The notes under the pieces were generated by a model, which was not told where the DNA came from, did not search any database, and saw only the letters and a list, made by a program, of their open reading frames with translations. DNA of 64,000 bases from positions 62,001-126,000 of the forward strand of contig JANBPU010000016.1 in NCBI GenBank assembly GCA_027575805.1. Direction: 5' to 3'. The stretch comes from Mycoemilia scoparia. Its lineage: Eukaryota; Kickxellomycota; Kickxellomycetes; Kickxellales; Kickxellaceae. Below, in pieces: positions 29,623-40,996 of the stretch. Position numbers and translations under genes: made by a program. How positions within the stretch are numbered: position 1 is the first letter of the stretch; every line of letters starts with the position of its first letter.

Positions 29623-31693
29623 ATGTCAACTATAGACTCTGAAAAGTTTCTCCCAAATTCAGAGAATCTGGATTCCAATAGTCCTCAAGTAAGGCTCTCC
29701 AGAGAATCGATAGAGTCTATCAATACCGCTATTCATTCCGAGTCGTTTGATGCCGATGTCGATACTCCTCCCGGAGAGAGAGTCTCGTTTGCCAGTACTA
29801 CTATAGCTCAAAAGCGCATGGTATGTCTTTGCATTCTGGCTTGAATGCATACCTCTCAATAAGTTTGAATGCTCAGAGCTTTTTACTTGGTAAGGAATAG
29901 ACCAACTAACTAACTAGTTCTATTTGCCTCTTTACACATATACATCGTTAATCTATGTATAAATAGAAGCGTGGCTTTGCCTTTACTATTGCCCTGCTGG
30001 TTGTCGCTTCACTTGCCAGTATAGCATTCTTTTATTCTAACGGAATCATCGGAGGCAAGTATATGTAATGGCCAGATACTAATATTCCTGTTTGCTCCTA
30101 GTAAACACGTGTTGCGCATACAAAAGTCTATTTGCCCCTACTTAGCATTATTCAATATACTGATGTGCCCAAACAAACCTCCAATGACTAATCACCGCTG
30201 CCTTTTTCCCGCCAAACCAATAACACATTATAGCCCGCAAATCTTCCAAGTACAATGTCATCTTAATGATATCCGATGGCTTTGGTCCAGCCTCGGAAAC
30301 CATGGCTCGAAACTACTTTCAGCGCATAAATAAGCTTCCAGTCCACTGGCAAAGCCCCCTTGACAAGATTCTTGTGGGTTCTAGCCGAACCCAGTCTAGC
30401 GACTCTCTTGTCACTGACTCCGCAGCTGGAGCTACAGCTTTTGCCTGTGCTCTCAAGTCATACAATGGTGCAATTGGCGTTACAGACGAAAAGAAGCCCT
30501 GTGGCACCATTCTTGAGGCAGCAAAGAAAAAGGGTCTATTGACCGGGCTTGTTGTGACATCTAGAATTACCCATGCAACACCCGCAAGCTTTTCGGCACA
30601 TGTGCTTGACCGTGGCATGGAAGATCTCATTGCTCAATATCAAGTTGGAAACTATTCATTGGGTCAAACAGTCGACCTTATGTTTGGTGGCGGTAAGTGC
30701 CATTTCCTTCCAAAAGGTCAAGAGGGCAGCTGCAGAAGCGACACAATCAATGTCTGGAACATGGCCAAGGATAACGGCTACAACGTGATAAGCACTCGTG
30801 AGGAGTTTGATAATCTGGACATCCGTGGCTCCAATGCACTCCCTGTTCTTGCTGCTCTTAGCCCCAGTCACATGAGTTATGACATTGATCGTGACCCAAG
30901 GAAGGAGCCTTCATTGGCTGAAATGACATCCAAGGCTTTGCAGATTCTTGATACCCAAACCAAGGATTCAGACCATGGCTTCTTCATGATGGTCGAGGGA
31001 AGCAAGATAGACCTTGCCGCACATGGCAACGACCCTGCTGCTCATGTTCGTGAAATTATTGCCTACTGGGATGCCATTGATGCTGTAAAGAGCTATATCG
31101 ATAAACACCCAAACACTCTTCTTGTCAGTGTCAGTGATCACGAAACTGGAGGTGTTACTGTTGGCCGTCAGCTTGATCCCTTCAAATACCCTGAATACAG
31201 ATGGAACCCTGAGGTTTTATCTGCCGTGCAAAACTCTAGCAGCGTGATTGCTAGATACTTGTCCAACTACAACAAGAATGACAATGACAACAACCCATCA
31301 GCAACCAAACTTGACTTTATTCGTAATACCGTATACCCCGAATGGCTTGGAATAAAGGATGCTACTCACGAGGAGGTTAACACCCTCGCCAAGGAAACTG
31401 ATACTACTTTGATTGAAGATATTATCAACGAATCAGTAGCTACTAGAGCTGAAATTGGATTTACCACACATGGTCATACTGCAGTTGATGTTAACCTTTA
31501 TGCCTATGGATGGGGATCCAAGAACCTCCGTGGAAACCACGAAAACACTGACATCGGGAGCACCATTATTGATCTTCTTGGTCTCAATCTTGGTGAAATA
31601 ACAGATAGAATTGCCGGCGACAACACTAAACAGGATTCTCCTTATGACCCCTACTTTATGACCTTGATGACTAAGGGTCGTCAGTTTGAATAG
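29623..31693 (+). CDS. PHO8: Vacuolar alkaline phosphatase, Pho8 type
   Basis: Three exons: 29623-29820, 29967-30054, 30234-31693; 581 residues. The N-terminal ~67 residues are cytosolic-type and Ser/Glu-rich. A membrane anchor at residues ~69-92 (GFAFTIALLVVASLASIAFF) then makes it a type II membrane protein. The catalytic domain has MISDGFGPASE (metal-binding Asp), TDSAAGATAFA with the nucleophilic Ser, HGNDPAAH, SDHETGGVTVGR and TTHGHTAVDV, which hold the zinc and magnesium ligands. This is the architecture of yeast Pho8 in the vacuolar membrane, which dephosphorylates small phosphate esters at high pH. The second intron (30055-30233) fits only with a GC donor (GGAG then GCAAGT); it restores the frame into ARKSSKYNVILMISDGFGP. 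Neighbouring WDR83 is convergent, with ~150 bp between stop codons. Confidence 0.94.
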
Positions 31694-31844
31694 ATTCGAT
31701 ATCCAATCTGAGATATTTGCTGCTATTAAGCACTAACTTTACCATGCTTTATTTAATGAATTTATTATAATATACTGCTTTCCTGATGAAATATGTTTTG
31801 GTATTGCTGGATTGTGATATATGTTACTATATAGTTTGCTATAA

Positions 31845-33536
31845 TCATTTGCACCACAAAACAATGCTACCATCAGCAGATGCAGATGCCATTCGGGTTT
31901 GATCTTTGGGATGGAAGATGACTGATGTTACAATGTTCTGGTGGTGATGCAAGCGCCTTTGGATATTAGCCTAATTGGACAAATAGTTTAGTGTGGTTAA
32001 TCATCTAACAGATTTATAGTAAGCATCAGTAACTACACTTTTTAAATATAGCTTACATCCAAAAGGTCCCAGATGACAATAGAGCCGTCTTCTGATCCTG
32101 TTGCTATGTATTCATCGCTATTGTTCAGCCGACTTTGAATCCGATAGTTCTTGTTTTTGTGTCCTCTATAGCTATTGATAGTATAAAAATATCGATGGCT
32201 TGTCAATTCTCCATACTAGATATAGAGCCATCGAAAGGGGATATATTTATAATCGCCAATGCCTACCTGTTGAGCAATGATCCATCATAGCGATCAAACA
32301 ACCTGATGCAGTCATCCAGAGTAGTCACCAGCAAACATTTCCCATCGTCAGATTGACAAACACTTGTGACAGGACCTAAATCAATTATAAGTGTGTAATT
32401 AAGTCAAAACAAGGTCACGTTTGGAATTTCAAACTTTATTGATAGTATGACATTAAAGGTACATACTTCCGATATAGTCGCTAGTAAGCTGACCCTTTCT
32501 TAAATCGTATGTTCTGACTTGCCCGTCAACAGATCTATATCAACTCCGCAATTATTACATAAATTCAGTAGGCGATCTAAAAGACAACAAGTGTGGCTGA
32601 AATAAGCTGTTGGCTTACCCAGTTATAATTTGTGTTGCTGTGACTTGAATACACAACAAACTATCTTTTGCTTGATCAAGTATTTGTATAGGTGTTCTGG
32701 CTCTCGACCTACAATTTTTAAATTAATATTGTAATAAATACTTTACATATCCATATATAACAGCATAGTCTTGACCGCACTGCTTACCGACAATCCCACA
32801 GACGTGCGGTTTTATCCATTGATCCTAAGAAATTATATACAGACATAAAGTGTTTAGAAAAAAGAAACAGCAATCATCATCATCTCCAGGTATATTATTT
32901 AACTTTTAATTTACCAGTAGCAAGGATGGTATCCTCTTTATTAAATTCAAGGCAATTGATTTTCTATATTGCCAAACCGAGAGTTTGAATATTTAGTGCT
33001 GATAGCTCTGCGCGATTTTTGGTTAATGCATACTTTTTATACATTGTTTAAATTTTGTTAAATATGGCCTACCTGTTCATGACCAAAGAGCTTTCGGATT
33101 ATATCGCCGGTTGATACATCCCAAAGGATGGCTGCCCGATCTCCACCACAAGATGCAAATTTCGAATTATCTTTAGCTCTATAGTTTAATAAATTATACA
33201 ATTTGTTTTTCACTGTTATCAATAGTATATATATTATCATCATCATCATATTGAAGAAAGATCAACTTACATAGATATGTCAAGCACTTCTCTCCCATGA
33301 CCACCAGAATATGTTTTTACCAAATTAAGTGACTGCGTATTTGTTAACCAGATGTCTCTGCCTTGACCCCCATATAATATATAATCGCCCATTCTATCAT
33401 ATTGAACTACATTCATTGCTTCACCTTTTCGATTCTGGACATTATCAGTTGAAGTGTTTTTGCCTTGTGTGTTTTTTGTTGGAGGTCTTATTTCTTTTTC
33501 GACCTTAAGTGGCAATGGCAAATCATTCTGGCTCAT
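31845..33536 (-). CDS. WDR83: WD40 protein WDR83 / Morg1
   Basis: Nine exons read leftward: 33271-33536, 33073-33178, 32915-32963, 32788-32824, 32619-32708, 32467-32534, 32267-32375, 32057-32171, 31845-31970. All phases agree and give 321 residues, close to human WDR83 (315). Conserved phrases follow the family closely: HGREVLDI, KFASCGGDRAAILWDVSTGD, DKTARLWDCR, GSVDGQVRTYDLRKGQL and NYRIQSRLNNSDEYIATGSEDG. It forms a seven-blade propeller. WDR83 is a component of catalytic-stage spliceosomes and has also been described as a MAPK scaffold; the fungal role is probably splicing. The N-terminus carries an extra ~25 polar residues. Introns are short and GT-AG. Confidence 0.93.
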
Positions 33537-34458
33537 ACTCTTTACTACTTCCGTCCAGATAATAGGATCTAATTGGCTTCTACCTTATCCATCAAGCATC
33601 CTGTGCCATTGAGATTAATTTTATCTGCATGCAATCATCCTGCAGCAATTTATGGGAATGTGATTGTCATCTAAATGTCCTGTGGCTTGGTACACTAATG
33701 CATATGTCAAGTAGTTGCCTTCTTAGGAGAATAATAAGGCTTAATTGCCGCGGCTTGGTGCATTAATTGCGTGATAGTCTTGACACATCTCGTTAAACAG
33801 CAATATTGTTTCATCATCTATCCTTTAATATATCATTGCTGTATTATATAAATTGTTTATCATTAACCTGGCTGCTCTTTAACCAGATAAAATTATAGAT
33901 GCATTAGTAATCCAGTCGTACACTTCGTGAGCACCAATCGGGTCCTAGACTGGTTTTATGTCTATTATATGATTTTAGAAGGGACCGGAGTTATTGAAAA
34001 TCCCGGATGGATGCCTGATATATTGAGATTTCAGCACAACTATAACATAGGTATGTGACGTTTTGTTATTGCTAGGATTAATAATTCAACGCTGGGGGGA
34101 AAACAATGAGGATAATAGCACTATAGTGTGATCTGGTAGCCACAGAATACTTGGCGCCAGCCAAGTACCAATGAGTTTTGCTGGATCACTCTTCCCAGCT
34201 CAACTATGTGATTGACGTAAACCCATTACAATAAAACCTATGGCATGACGAATCTATGTATAGTGTACAAATCAAACAGTAATGTAAAGCAAAGATAACC
34301 CGTTTTTGAAAGCATTCTCCAATTTTTGGATCGCTAAAACAGCTATAAAAGCACCGGATTCTGCTCCTCAGGAAACAAAAACATCCCTTTTCTTTTAAAC
34401 TACATTGTAAATAAATTAAAGACTTTTTGATTGCACTTGCCAACAATAGCCCCCCAAA
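33537..34458. other. Divergent promoter region between WDR83 and the aldo-keto reductase
   Basis: About 920 bp. A TATA box at 34344-34351 belongs to the reductase. Otherwise it is AT-rich with no repeat and no convincing exon. Confidence 0.5.
34344..34351 (+). promoter_or_regulatory. TATA box upstream of the aldo-keto reductase
   Basis: TATAAAAG lies 108 bp before the ATG, in a typical position for a strongly expressed gene. The gene's codon choice also suggests strong expression. Confidence 0.5.
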
Positions 34459-35361
34459 ATGTCCTTGCAGAAAGTTGTTACCCTCAACACTGGAGCTAAG
34501 ATTCCTGCTCTTGGCTTGGGTACCTGGCGTTCGGAGCCTAGCCAAGTTGCCGGAGCCGTCAAATACGCCCTAAGTGCTGGCTATCGCCATATCGACGGTG
34601 CCCACGTCTACGAAAATGAAAAGGAAGTCGGCCAGGGCATCAAGGATGCCAATGTTCCCCGTGACCAAATCTTTGTCACCTCCAAGCTCTGGAACACCCA
34701 CCACGACCCAAAGGATGTTCCAGGCGCTCTTGACCGCACTCTCAGCGATCTTGGTCTTGACTACCTCGACCTATACTTGATGCACTGGCCATCTGCATTC
34801 AAAAACCTCAAGCAAGGAGAGCTGTTTCCAAAGGAAGACACCAAGATCGAAATCGATTTTATTGAGGCCTACAAGGCTATGGAGAAGCTTGTCGAGACTG
34901 GCAAGGTTAAGGCCATTGGCGTCTCCAACTTCACCATCCCAAAGCTCGAGAAACTGTTGAAGGAGGCCAAGATTGTCCCAGCAGTCAACCAGGTTGAGCT
35001 CCACCCATACTTGCCTCAGGACGAGTTGGTTGAATTTTGCAATAAGCACGGTATCGTTGTAACTGCCTACTCTCCACTCGGCTCCACTGGCGACTTTAAT
35101 CTCCGCGATGATAGCACTATTGTTGAAATTGCAAAGAAGCACAATGCTACTGCCGCACAGGTCCTTTTGGCTTGGGGCGTACAGCGTAACACAGTGGTTA
35201 TTCCAAAATCCGTCAACCATGACCGCATCAAGTCCAACTTTGAACAGATTGTTCTTGATGCTGATGACATTGCCAAGATTAATGGTATCACTCGCAGGGA
35301 ACGCTTCTGTGACCCAATCAACTTTTGGGGTAAGCAGGCCAGAACAGTTTTCACCGACTAG
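34459..35361 (+). CDS. Aldo-keto reductase (Gcy1/Ypr1-like)
   Basis: This single-exon gene encodes 300 residues, the normal size of the AKR (alpha/beta)8 barrel. The catalytic tetrad is complete: Asp and Tyr in GYRHIDGAHVYENE, Lys in TSKLWN and His in LMHWP. NADPH-binding signatures near the end are VIPKSVN and the preceding AYSPLGS. It reduces aldehydes and ketones, for example glyceraldehyde in glycerol metabolism; the precise substrate cannot be read from sequence. The codons are rich in C-ending forms compared with most genes here, pointing to high expression, and a TATA box lies upstream. Closest by eye are the fungal Gcy1/Ypr1/GLD1-type enzymes. Confidence 0.95.
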   Translation: MSLQKVVTLNTGAKIPALGLGTWRSEPSQVAGAVKYALSAGYRHIDGAHVYENEKEVGQGIKDANVPRDQIFVTSKLWNTHHDPKDVPGALDRTLSDLGLDYLDLYLMHWPSAFKNLKQGELFPKEDTKIEIDFIEAYKAMEKLVETGKVKAIGVSNFTIPKLEKLLKEAKIVPAVNQVELHPYLPQDELVEFCNKHGIVVTAYSPLGSTGDFNLRDDSTIVEIAKKHNATAAQVLLAWGVQRNTVVIPKSVNHDRIKSNFEQIVLDADDIAKINGITRRERFCDPINFWGKQARTVFTD

Positions 35362-36108
35362 TAATCAATAAACCAGCACCAGCATTGTTTTTCCAATACT
35401 TAATAGCAGCAATGGTAGTTTTATGATATTCGCCTGAATTGTAAATAAAACTATGCCCCATTCAAACTCATACACAACAGTGATATGCTTTCTCTTTTAG
35501 GTAAAGATGTTGAATTGAGTTAGCTTGAGGGTAAGATCAAAATGTTCTAAATTACTTGGAGGCATTTGAGAGTGAAAGTAATGATGACGAAAGAGTGTTA
35601 ACTAATATTAATTGAAACAGCGGATTGCTGAGTTCAAACTAAGTCCTTTATAAATGCAATCAAGATTACAATCTTTAATAATCTGACTGATAGGATAAAT
35701 GCCACTGAGAAAAAATGTTTTGGGTTTCAAAGCATCATTAGGATATCTGCGATTCTACATGAAGAAACCCCACATGTCCTGCCTGCAGGGCTTGATATAT
35801 TGATTTCATGCTGGCCGCTGAGGAAGAAGGATTTATGCTCCCATCCATACTTGGAAGGTGGCCTACAGTTAATGCTACAATCCTGAGAGGGGCAACCAAA
35901 ACGAGGCTAATCCTAGATGGATGGAGATCTAACATCCCCTCATGAAAAAAGTGATCTCTTCTGGGACGGTCCAGACCACGGTCTGAAAATATCAGCCCAA
36001 AGCGGGTAATTGATGCTCCAAAACCGAAGAAGTAAAACAATAAATTCTGGAAAGCGCTGTAGCGAAAGTAATACGATCATAATGGCACTATGGGTTTTGA
36101 CTAATGAT

Positions 36109-36264
36109 CAAATGTCAGAGTCTCCTCTAAAAGAGCACTAGGATATCCCCTGGATACTAGCCAATCACCACTGAGAGTCCGGCTAAAACGCATAGGCTAT
36201 GGGCTGGCTTTTAGAGAATGTATGAGGGTAACAGTCTGACCACTTTTGGCTGAGAACTTGCCAA
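36109..36264. mobile_element. Family B element, copy 4
   Basis: About 155 bp, diverged. It shows GAGTCTCCTCTAAAAGAGCA, CCCCTGGATACTAGCCAATC, GGCTATGGGCTGGCTTTTAG and CTGAGAACTTGCCAAATG in the family B order. Confidence 0.65.
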
Positions 36265-36282
36265 ATGTTGTATGGTAGACTG

Positions 36283-36380
36283 AAATAGCGGATTCTCAGA
36301 TTTTGATCCAATCGTCAGCCAATTCACACACAACTCCTAAAGACCCATATTTGTCCGAGGCCTTATGAATTTTGACAATA
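36283..36380. repeat. Family C dispersed repeat, copy 2
   Basis: It aligns with 28615-28722: GCGGATTCTCAGATT, GTCAGCCA, CACAACTCC and GAGGCCTTATGAATT. It lies next to family B copy 4. Confidence 0.55.
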
Positions 36381-36947
36381 TTTTCATCAATCCCCATAAT
36401 CATAAATCACCACCTTGGAGTTTGCCAAAGATTTTGGGTAAAAATTGGCGCTTCAAATTTTATTTTCCAGGAAAACATTTAAAATAACCTTTATGCGTGT
36501 GTGTATGTGTCTAACCTATGTCTATTAAGGGTCTAAATAGTCAAGCAAATGCCTGTAGCTCAAAGTAAGCACTAGATATACAACATCCTTGTGAATAATT
36601 TTCATCTAGTAAATAAGGAAAAAATTTTCTCACCAGATCTTGAATATTTGTTTTTTAAAGTAGGCTGGGAGATGTACCAAAGGGTGGTGAGTTTACCAGT
36701 GATGCAGGGTATTAATATATAAATATATATGACTGTATCTATCAATGTATATATATATATATGCTATAAATATAAATGTCATGTCCAATATTCTTTTGGC
36801 TGAATATTCATTGTTTTTTTAACTCTGTTATAAATTATCCTTATCAGTTTCAAAAAAGGTAAGCAACAGGTAAATCGATCCCTTAAATTGTCAATACGGT
36901 TTCTGTTTTAGTAAACATGCTTAACCAAAATAAATTTACCAACATAG

Positions 36948-37559
36948 ATCAAGAAAAGAAAAAAGGCAAATTCGTCTACTCAAAGGTCTAACCAAAAGGA
37001 TAAACTCTTGAAAAACAATGAAAACATAAACTTTAATCTGGCGAAGTCTGTAAATGGTACTTGTTCTAAACTTTTTTATAATACCCAAGATGTTTTGTTG
37101 CGACCATTTAATTTATAGGCGATTGTATGTATAGACTATAAACGGCTCTCAGGAGGATATAAATCCAGTGGATTTGATGCTAGCTCCTATAACATAATCA
37201 CTAGTAATGTGTCAGAGAATTGTACTCGCAAGGGCGACATTAAGGCCAAATTTCCAAGTCAAAATGTACGCGAGCAGCTATTCAAAAGAGCACAAGAGAT
37301 GGAAAAAATCAACATTTCTGCTCTTTCTTCCAAAAACACGAAAGCACACTTGAAAGATAGTAGTAACCAAGAAGCAATTGATGGAAAGCAGCCATACATA
37401 TGTCCAATCACTGGAAAGCCCGCTACTAACCTCCATCCTACCACAGGCCTGCCATTTGCAAACAAAGAGGCCTACAGAGTTATTGATGAGATCGTTAACT
37501 GTGACCATCGCCTTGATACTTTTATAGGAGTTTGGTATTCAACCACCAAGGTAGACTAG
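36948..37559 (+). CDS. YL1_C-domain protein, Vps72-like, 5' end unresolved
   Basis: The certain part is the last exon, 37119-37559, which ends in CPITGKPATNLHPTTGLPFA followed by NKEAYRVID. This is the YL1 C-terminal motif found in Vps72/Swc2 (SWR1 complex) and Ies6 (INO80 complex). An upstream exon at 36948-37049 (basic, KKRKKANSS...) joins it in phase through a GTAAAT...TATAG intron. The start codon and any further exons are not settled; an ATG at 36916 is in a different frame. A complete Vps72 would carry a long acidic N-terminus, which I cannot find between 36400 and 36948. Either small exons were missed, or this is a shortened family member. A nuclear chromatin-remodelling role is inferred from the domain only. 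Confidence 0.6.
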
Positions 37560-37945
37560 GCTGAATTGAAGCATCAACACACACTCACGTTATTTCTATT
37601 ATTTTTGTTGTAAATAAATTCATATAATGTTGTTTCTCTGACCACATCATATCTGGACCGTAGATGTGCTAAACCTTTCCCCTTAGCAAGTTTAGCTTTT
37701 TTCATAACAGAGATTCACATGTATTCTACACAGACTCATCAAAATATATTTTCGTCTGCATTTTGTGAAACCATTTTAGCACAAAAACCCATAACAATTT
37801 ATATAAAGGATCTATTCTTTAAAGACCACGGCATTTAAAAAGTATTGCTGTCTTTGAAGTGTATGAAAGTTTAATACATTAAAAGTTCGAGATTTCAGCA
37901 GAAAATAACGATTGGTCTTTTATTGGAACATATCTAAATATCAAT
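37560..37945. other. Spacer between the YL1_C gene and TFIIS
   Basis: 386 bp of AT-rich sequence with the 3' end of the YL1_C gene (GTAAATAAATTC near 37610) and the TFIIS promoter. Nothing else was seen. Confidence 0.5.
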
Positions 37946-39352
37946 ATGTCTTCCTCAGCGGTTTCTGAACTACCGGCGCTTAAAAAGGCGCTTATTTCAG
38001 CTAGCGAATCTAAGAACAAAGAAGTAAGAAATAACAGATTATGTAAACATTTTTATACCAATTCTATAAGAATGAATTTGACAAGTTGATTATTTATATT
38101 TGGGCGTTTTAATAGACTATATCGGATATCCTAAAAAAGCTTTTAAAAATCACTGTCACCAAAGAAATCCTCAAAGTAAGTATACATAATTGATATCACT
38201 ATATATAATTACTGTTTATTATATATATATGTATTATAATACTAACTGATAATCATTTATAAATAGTCTACAGGAGTTGGTCAGGTAGTTGGAAAGTTGA
38301 GACAATTTGAGGATAACGGTATTTCGCAACTAGCTAAAAATGTGGTAAACAAATGGAAACGCGATGTAACTAGCAGTAGCAAAGGAACACCGGTAGCCCA
38401 GCCCAGCCAAGGTAAATTATCAATCTTATTATCATAGAAAGCGAATTTTGATTTTGTGTAACTGTATTGATGTTTGTACTTTGAAAAATTGATAGCTGCT
38501 ATACCCACACCACCCAAGCCTGATAACGGATCTTCTAATGTTCAAAATGGATCCACTGACGCAACAAAATCACAAACCCCATCAGAGCAAAAAACAGGTA
38601 GCTCTGCTCCTGCTCCTGCTCCCACTGTCACTCCATCCAAGCCTGCGGCACCAACACCTGCTAAGCCAGCTGGTCATGCCGTACCAAACGCCAATGCAGA
38701 AAAAAAGCCTGAATCAGATCGCACTGCTGCATCGGACAAAGTATCTTTTGCTAGTGTTGGAGATAATGTCCGTCAAAAGTGCAGTGAAATGTTGTACAAC
38801 TCTTTGGTTATTGGTAGCACTGTTGGTAAGTCTAATATGCATATTTTATATCTATACGCTTATGATAACTGCAAACTAACAAAACAAAACACTAGACTAT
38901 ATAACTTTGGCTTTGCTATAATAGAATCAAATGTCGTCTCAGATTGTGCAAAAGAGATCGAGTCTATCGAATACGATAAGGCTGGAAATGCCGTAACACC
39001 AGAATACAAGGCTCGAATTCGTACGCTATGCCTAAGCTTGCGCAATAAGGATAATCCCGATCTACGCAAGTCCATAGTTGATGGATCAATAGCTCCCAAA
39101 AGATTCTGCACAATGTCTGCTGAGGATATGGCATCTGAGGAACGTAAAAAACTTGATGCCCAGATTAAGCAACAAAATCTATTCAAAGCAAAAGGTGCTA
39201 CGACTACCCAAGCCGAAACTGATATGTTCCGTTGTAGCCGTTGTGGAAAACGCAAAACCACATACTACCAGATGCAGACTCGCAGTGCTGACGAACCTAT
39301 GACCACGTTTGTGACCTGTGTGGAATGTGGCAACCGGTGGAAGTTCTGTTAA
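37946..39352 (+). CDS. DST1: Transcription elongation factor TFIIS
   Basis: Five exons: 37946-38023, 38116-38175, 38267-38411, 38496-38825, 38925-39352; 346 residues, phases consistent. The N-terminal LW domain is present (TGVGQVVGKLRQFEDNGISQ, KNVVNKWK). A Pro/Ala/Ser-rich linker follows, then the polymerase-binding central domain (VRQKCSEMLYNSL, EYKARIRTLCLSLRNKDNPD) and the C-terminal zinc ribbon. The ribbon has CSRC and CVEC pairs and the acidic hairpin RSADEPM, whose Asp-Glu enters the polymerase active site. TFIIS stimulates RNA cleavage by stalled RNA polymerase II and reactivates it. The last intron (38826-38924) is 99 bp, a multiple of three, without an in-frame stop. If it were retained the protein would gain 33 residues inside the central domain. 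RPB3 of the same polymerase lies 7.5 kb downstream. Confidence 0.95.
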
Positions 39353-39755
39353 ACCAGATAAAAGCGGCCCAGATCACCATCACCAAAAACATCTTTTATG
39401 TAGCTTTTTATTCTTCCTACACCTTTCACTTCCCCCCCCCTCTCTCATCCCTCCTCCTCACCCTCTAAAGCTCTGGAGATCATATAATATTTCTGGGGAA
39501 GCAGCTTTCCTGTCTATGTGTGTGAGCGTACATATTGTTTACTTTAAGACACTTTACATACATACACACGTATTAAAAATGAAAATAGAAGTAAATTAAC
39601 GCAATCACAATTGGATACACTATATAATTATTGAATGGGTTTGGCCATTCTAAACCCGTTTTATATACTCTGATTTCCAGATCATGATAAAATGGAGAGA
39701 CTCTATTACTTTAAAGTAAACCACACGAAATTTAGCTGATAAGAAGAGAATATTA
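39353..39755. other. Convergent 3' spacer between TFIIS and uL5m
   Basis: It holds a pyrimidine tract with a run of about nine C (near 39432-39440) followed by TC repeats, similar to the tract at 15128-15150. No gene was seen. Confidence 0.5.
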
Positions 39756-40631
39756 CTATGGTAATGAGTTTTCAGGGCTAGTGCTGCTGTCGCTGCTACT
39801 GGCATCCTTTTTGGTAATTTTGCTAGGATCACGGGCATGAAGGAATGGAATACCAAAGCCGCTTAGCAAGAGTCTTCCCGTAGGATTGCGAACAGCCGTG
39901 GTGTGGATATGGACTTCAAAGCCAGTGATCAATGGGAACATATCATAAGCGACTTCGATCTCGGGAAAAAGACCAAGTGCAGTGGGCTCAAATCCCAAGG
40001 AAATGTTGCCCTGGCCATCACCAGCATTCATCAAAAGGCCATTCCATTCTTTAAGTCGAGGAAGAACGACCTCAATCAACTTGTCAAGAAATTCATACAT
40101 GGCATCGCCTTCCAATGTGACCTTTGTTCCAATAGCCATACCTCTACGAAGTTTCCATGGGGCAGCATCATTGACAGCCTTGATGATCTCTGGTCTTTTA
40201 CCGGTGATACATTGCATAGCCATGATGGCCGATAAAAGGTTGTGCTTATTAAGAACGGCTTCGCTTACACGCATATGTACTGTGACTTCTTTGATAAAGG
40301 GCTGGTTGTTTGGCGTAGGCTCGGGAACTCTTGGTTTCTTTGGTCTCAATATTGTATGTGTACGTTTTGGGTTGGGAGGTGTTCCTTTGACTTCCTGAGA
40401 ATGTTCATGGTCATTGTTGCTGCTCTCGACTACTGGCGCCTTTTCTTCCTCGGGATTTGGGTGTGTGTAAGTTAAAACCATTAGATCGTCTCTCAACACA
40501 TTATGGTAGAATGTTGAAAGTCGTGAAGAGTAGCTCCTAACACAATTGTACTGGGCTGGTAATGTGCTTGCTGGCAATCGGCTCGCCGATTTTAAAATCG
40601 AACGTGTCGGCGTCACTAGTCGAGAAAACAT
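39756..40631 (-). CDS. MRPL7: Mitochondrial large-subunit ribosomal protein uL5m
   Basis: This single-exon gene encodes 291 residues. The N-terminus MFSRLVTPTRSILKSASRLP is a strong mitochondrial presequence. The L5 fold follows from ~residue 115: VTVHMRVSEAVLNKHNLLSA, QCITGKRPEIIKAVNDAAPW, KLRRGMAIGTKVTLEGDAMY and the C-terminal GNISLGFEPTALGLFPEIE. The region between residues ~60 and 110 is a polar, Pro-rich fungal insertion. The protein belongs to the central protuberance of the mitochondrial large subunit, binding 5S-equivalent or replacing structures. It shares a 365-bp divergent promoter region with INTS11. Confidence 0.92.
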   Translation of the reverse strand: MFSRLVTPTRSILKSASRLPASTLPAQYNCVRSYSSRLSTFYHNVLRDDLMVLTYTHPNPEEEKAPVVESSNNDHEHSQEVKGTPPNPKRTHTILRPKKPRVPEPTPNNQPFIKEVTVHMRVSEAVLNKHNLLSAIMAMQCITGKRPEIIKAVNDAAPWKLRRGMAIGTKVTLEGDAMYEFLDKLIEVVLPRLKEWNGLLMNAGDGQGNISLGFEPTALGLFPEIEVAYDMFPLITGFEVHIHTTAVRNPTGRLLLSGFGIPFLHARDPSKITKKDASSSDSSTSPENSLP

Positions 40632-40996
40632 TTTTGTATAATATATATATATCCGACTGTTCTTGACAAAGATAAGCCCAGATACAAATATTTTTTGGTA
40701 TTGGAAAGAGAATGTAAGTCTAGGACTGGCAATATTGATACTTGCTAAAAAACCTTGTGTGAGTGAGTGTGTGTGTGTTTAGTCTATGCTTGATGGATTA
40801 TGCATACAATTTTGAATTTAATTTGATATCGTAACGGGCCGTGTACCTTTTTGAATCAGTAGATTATTTTTGATCATCTCCCATACTCCACATAACCAGC
40901 TTGCCAAAAGTCATAAGTCTTTCTTGCTGAATATGGGCAATATCTCTGCATGCTTACCCACATTAATAGTAATAATTTAAACCGTTCTACCAAGTA
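40632..40996. other. Divergent promoter region of uL5m and INTS11
   Basis: 365 bp containing a TA run (40638-40652) and a GT run near 40757-40778. No other gene fits. Confidence 0.55.

Larger units (their letters stand above)
35362..36947. other. Repeat-bearing intergenic region
   Basis: It contains a family B element (36109-36264) followed 20 bp later by a family C repeat (36283-36380), a TA microsatellite near 36710-36770 and a GT repeat near 36495-36510. A minus-strand frame at 35738-36040 has no ATG start and no recognised similarity. A short stretch near 35620 (GAAACAGCGGATTGCTGAG) resembles the start of the family C copy. Confidence 0.5.

Noticed and set aside
35738..36040. A 100-codon minus-strand frame in the repeat-bearing gap.
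   Set aside because: It starts with TTG, resembles no known protein, and lies next to mobile elements.
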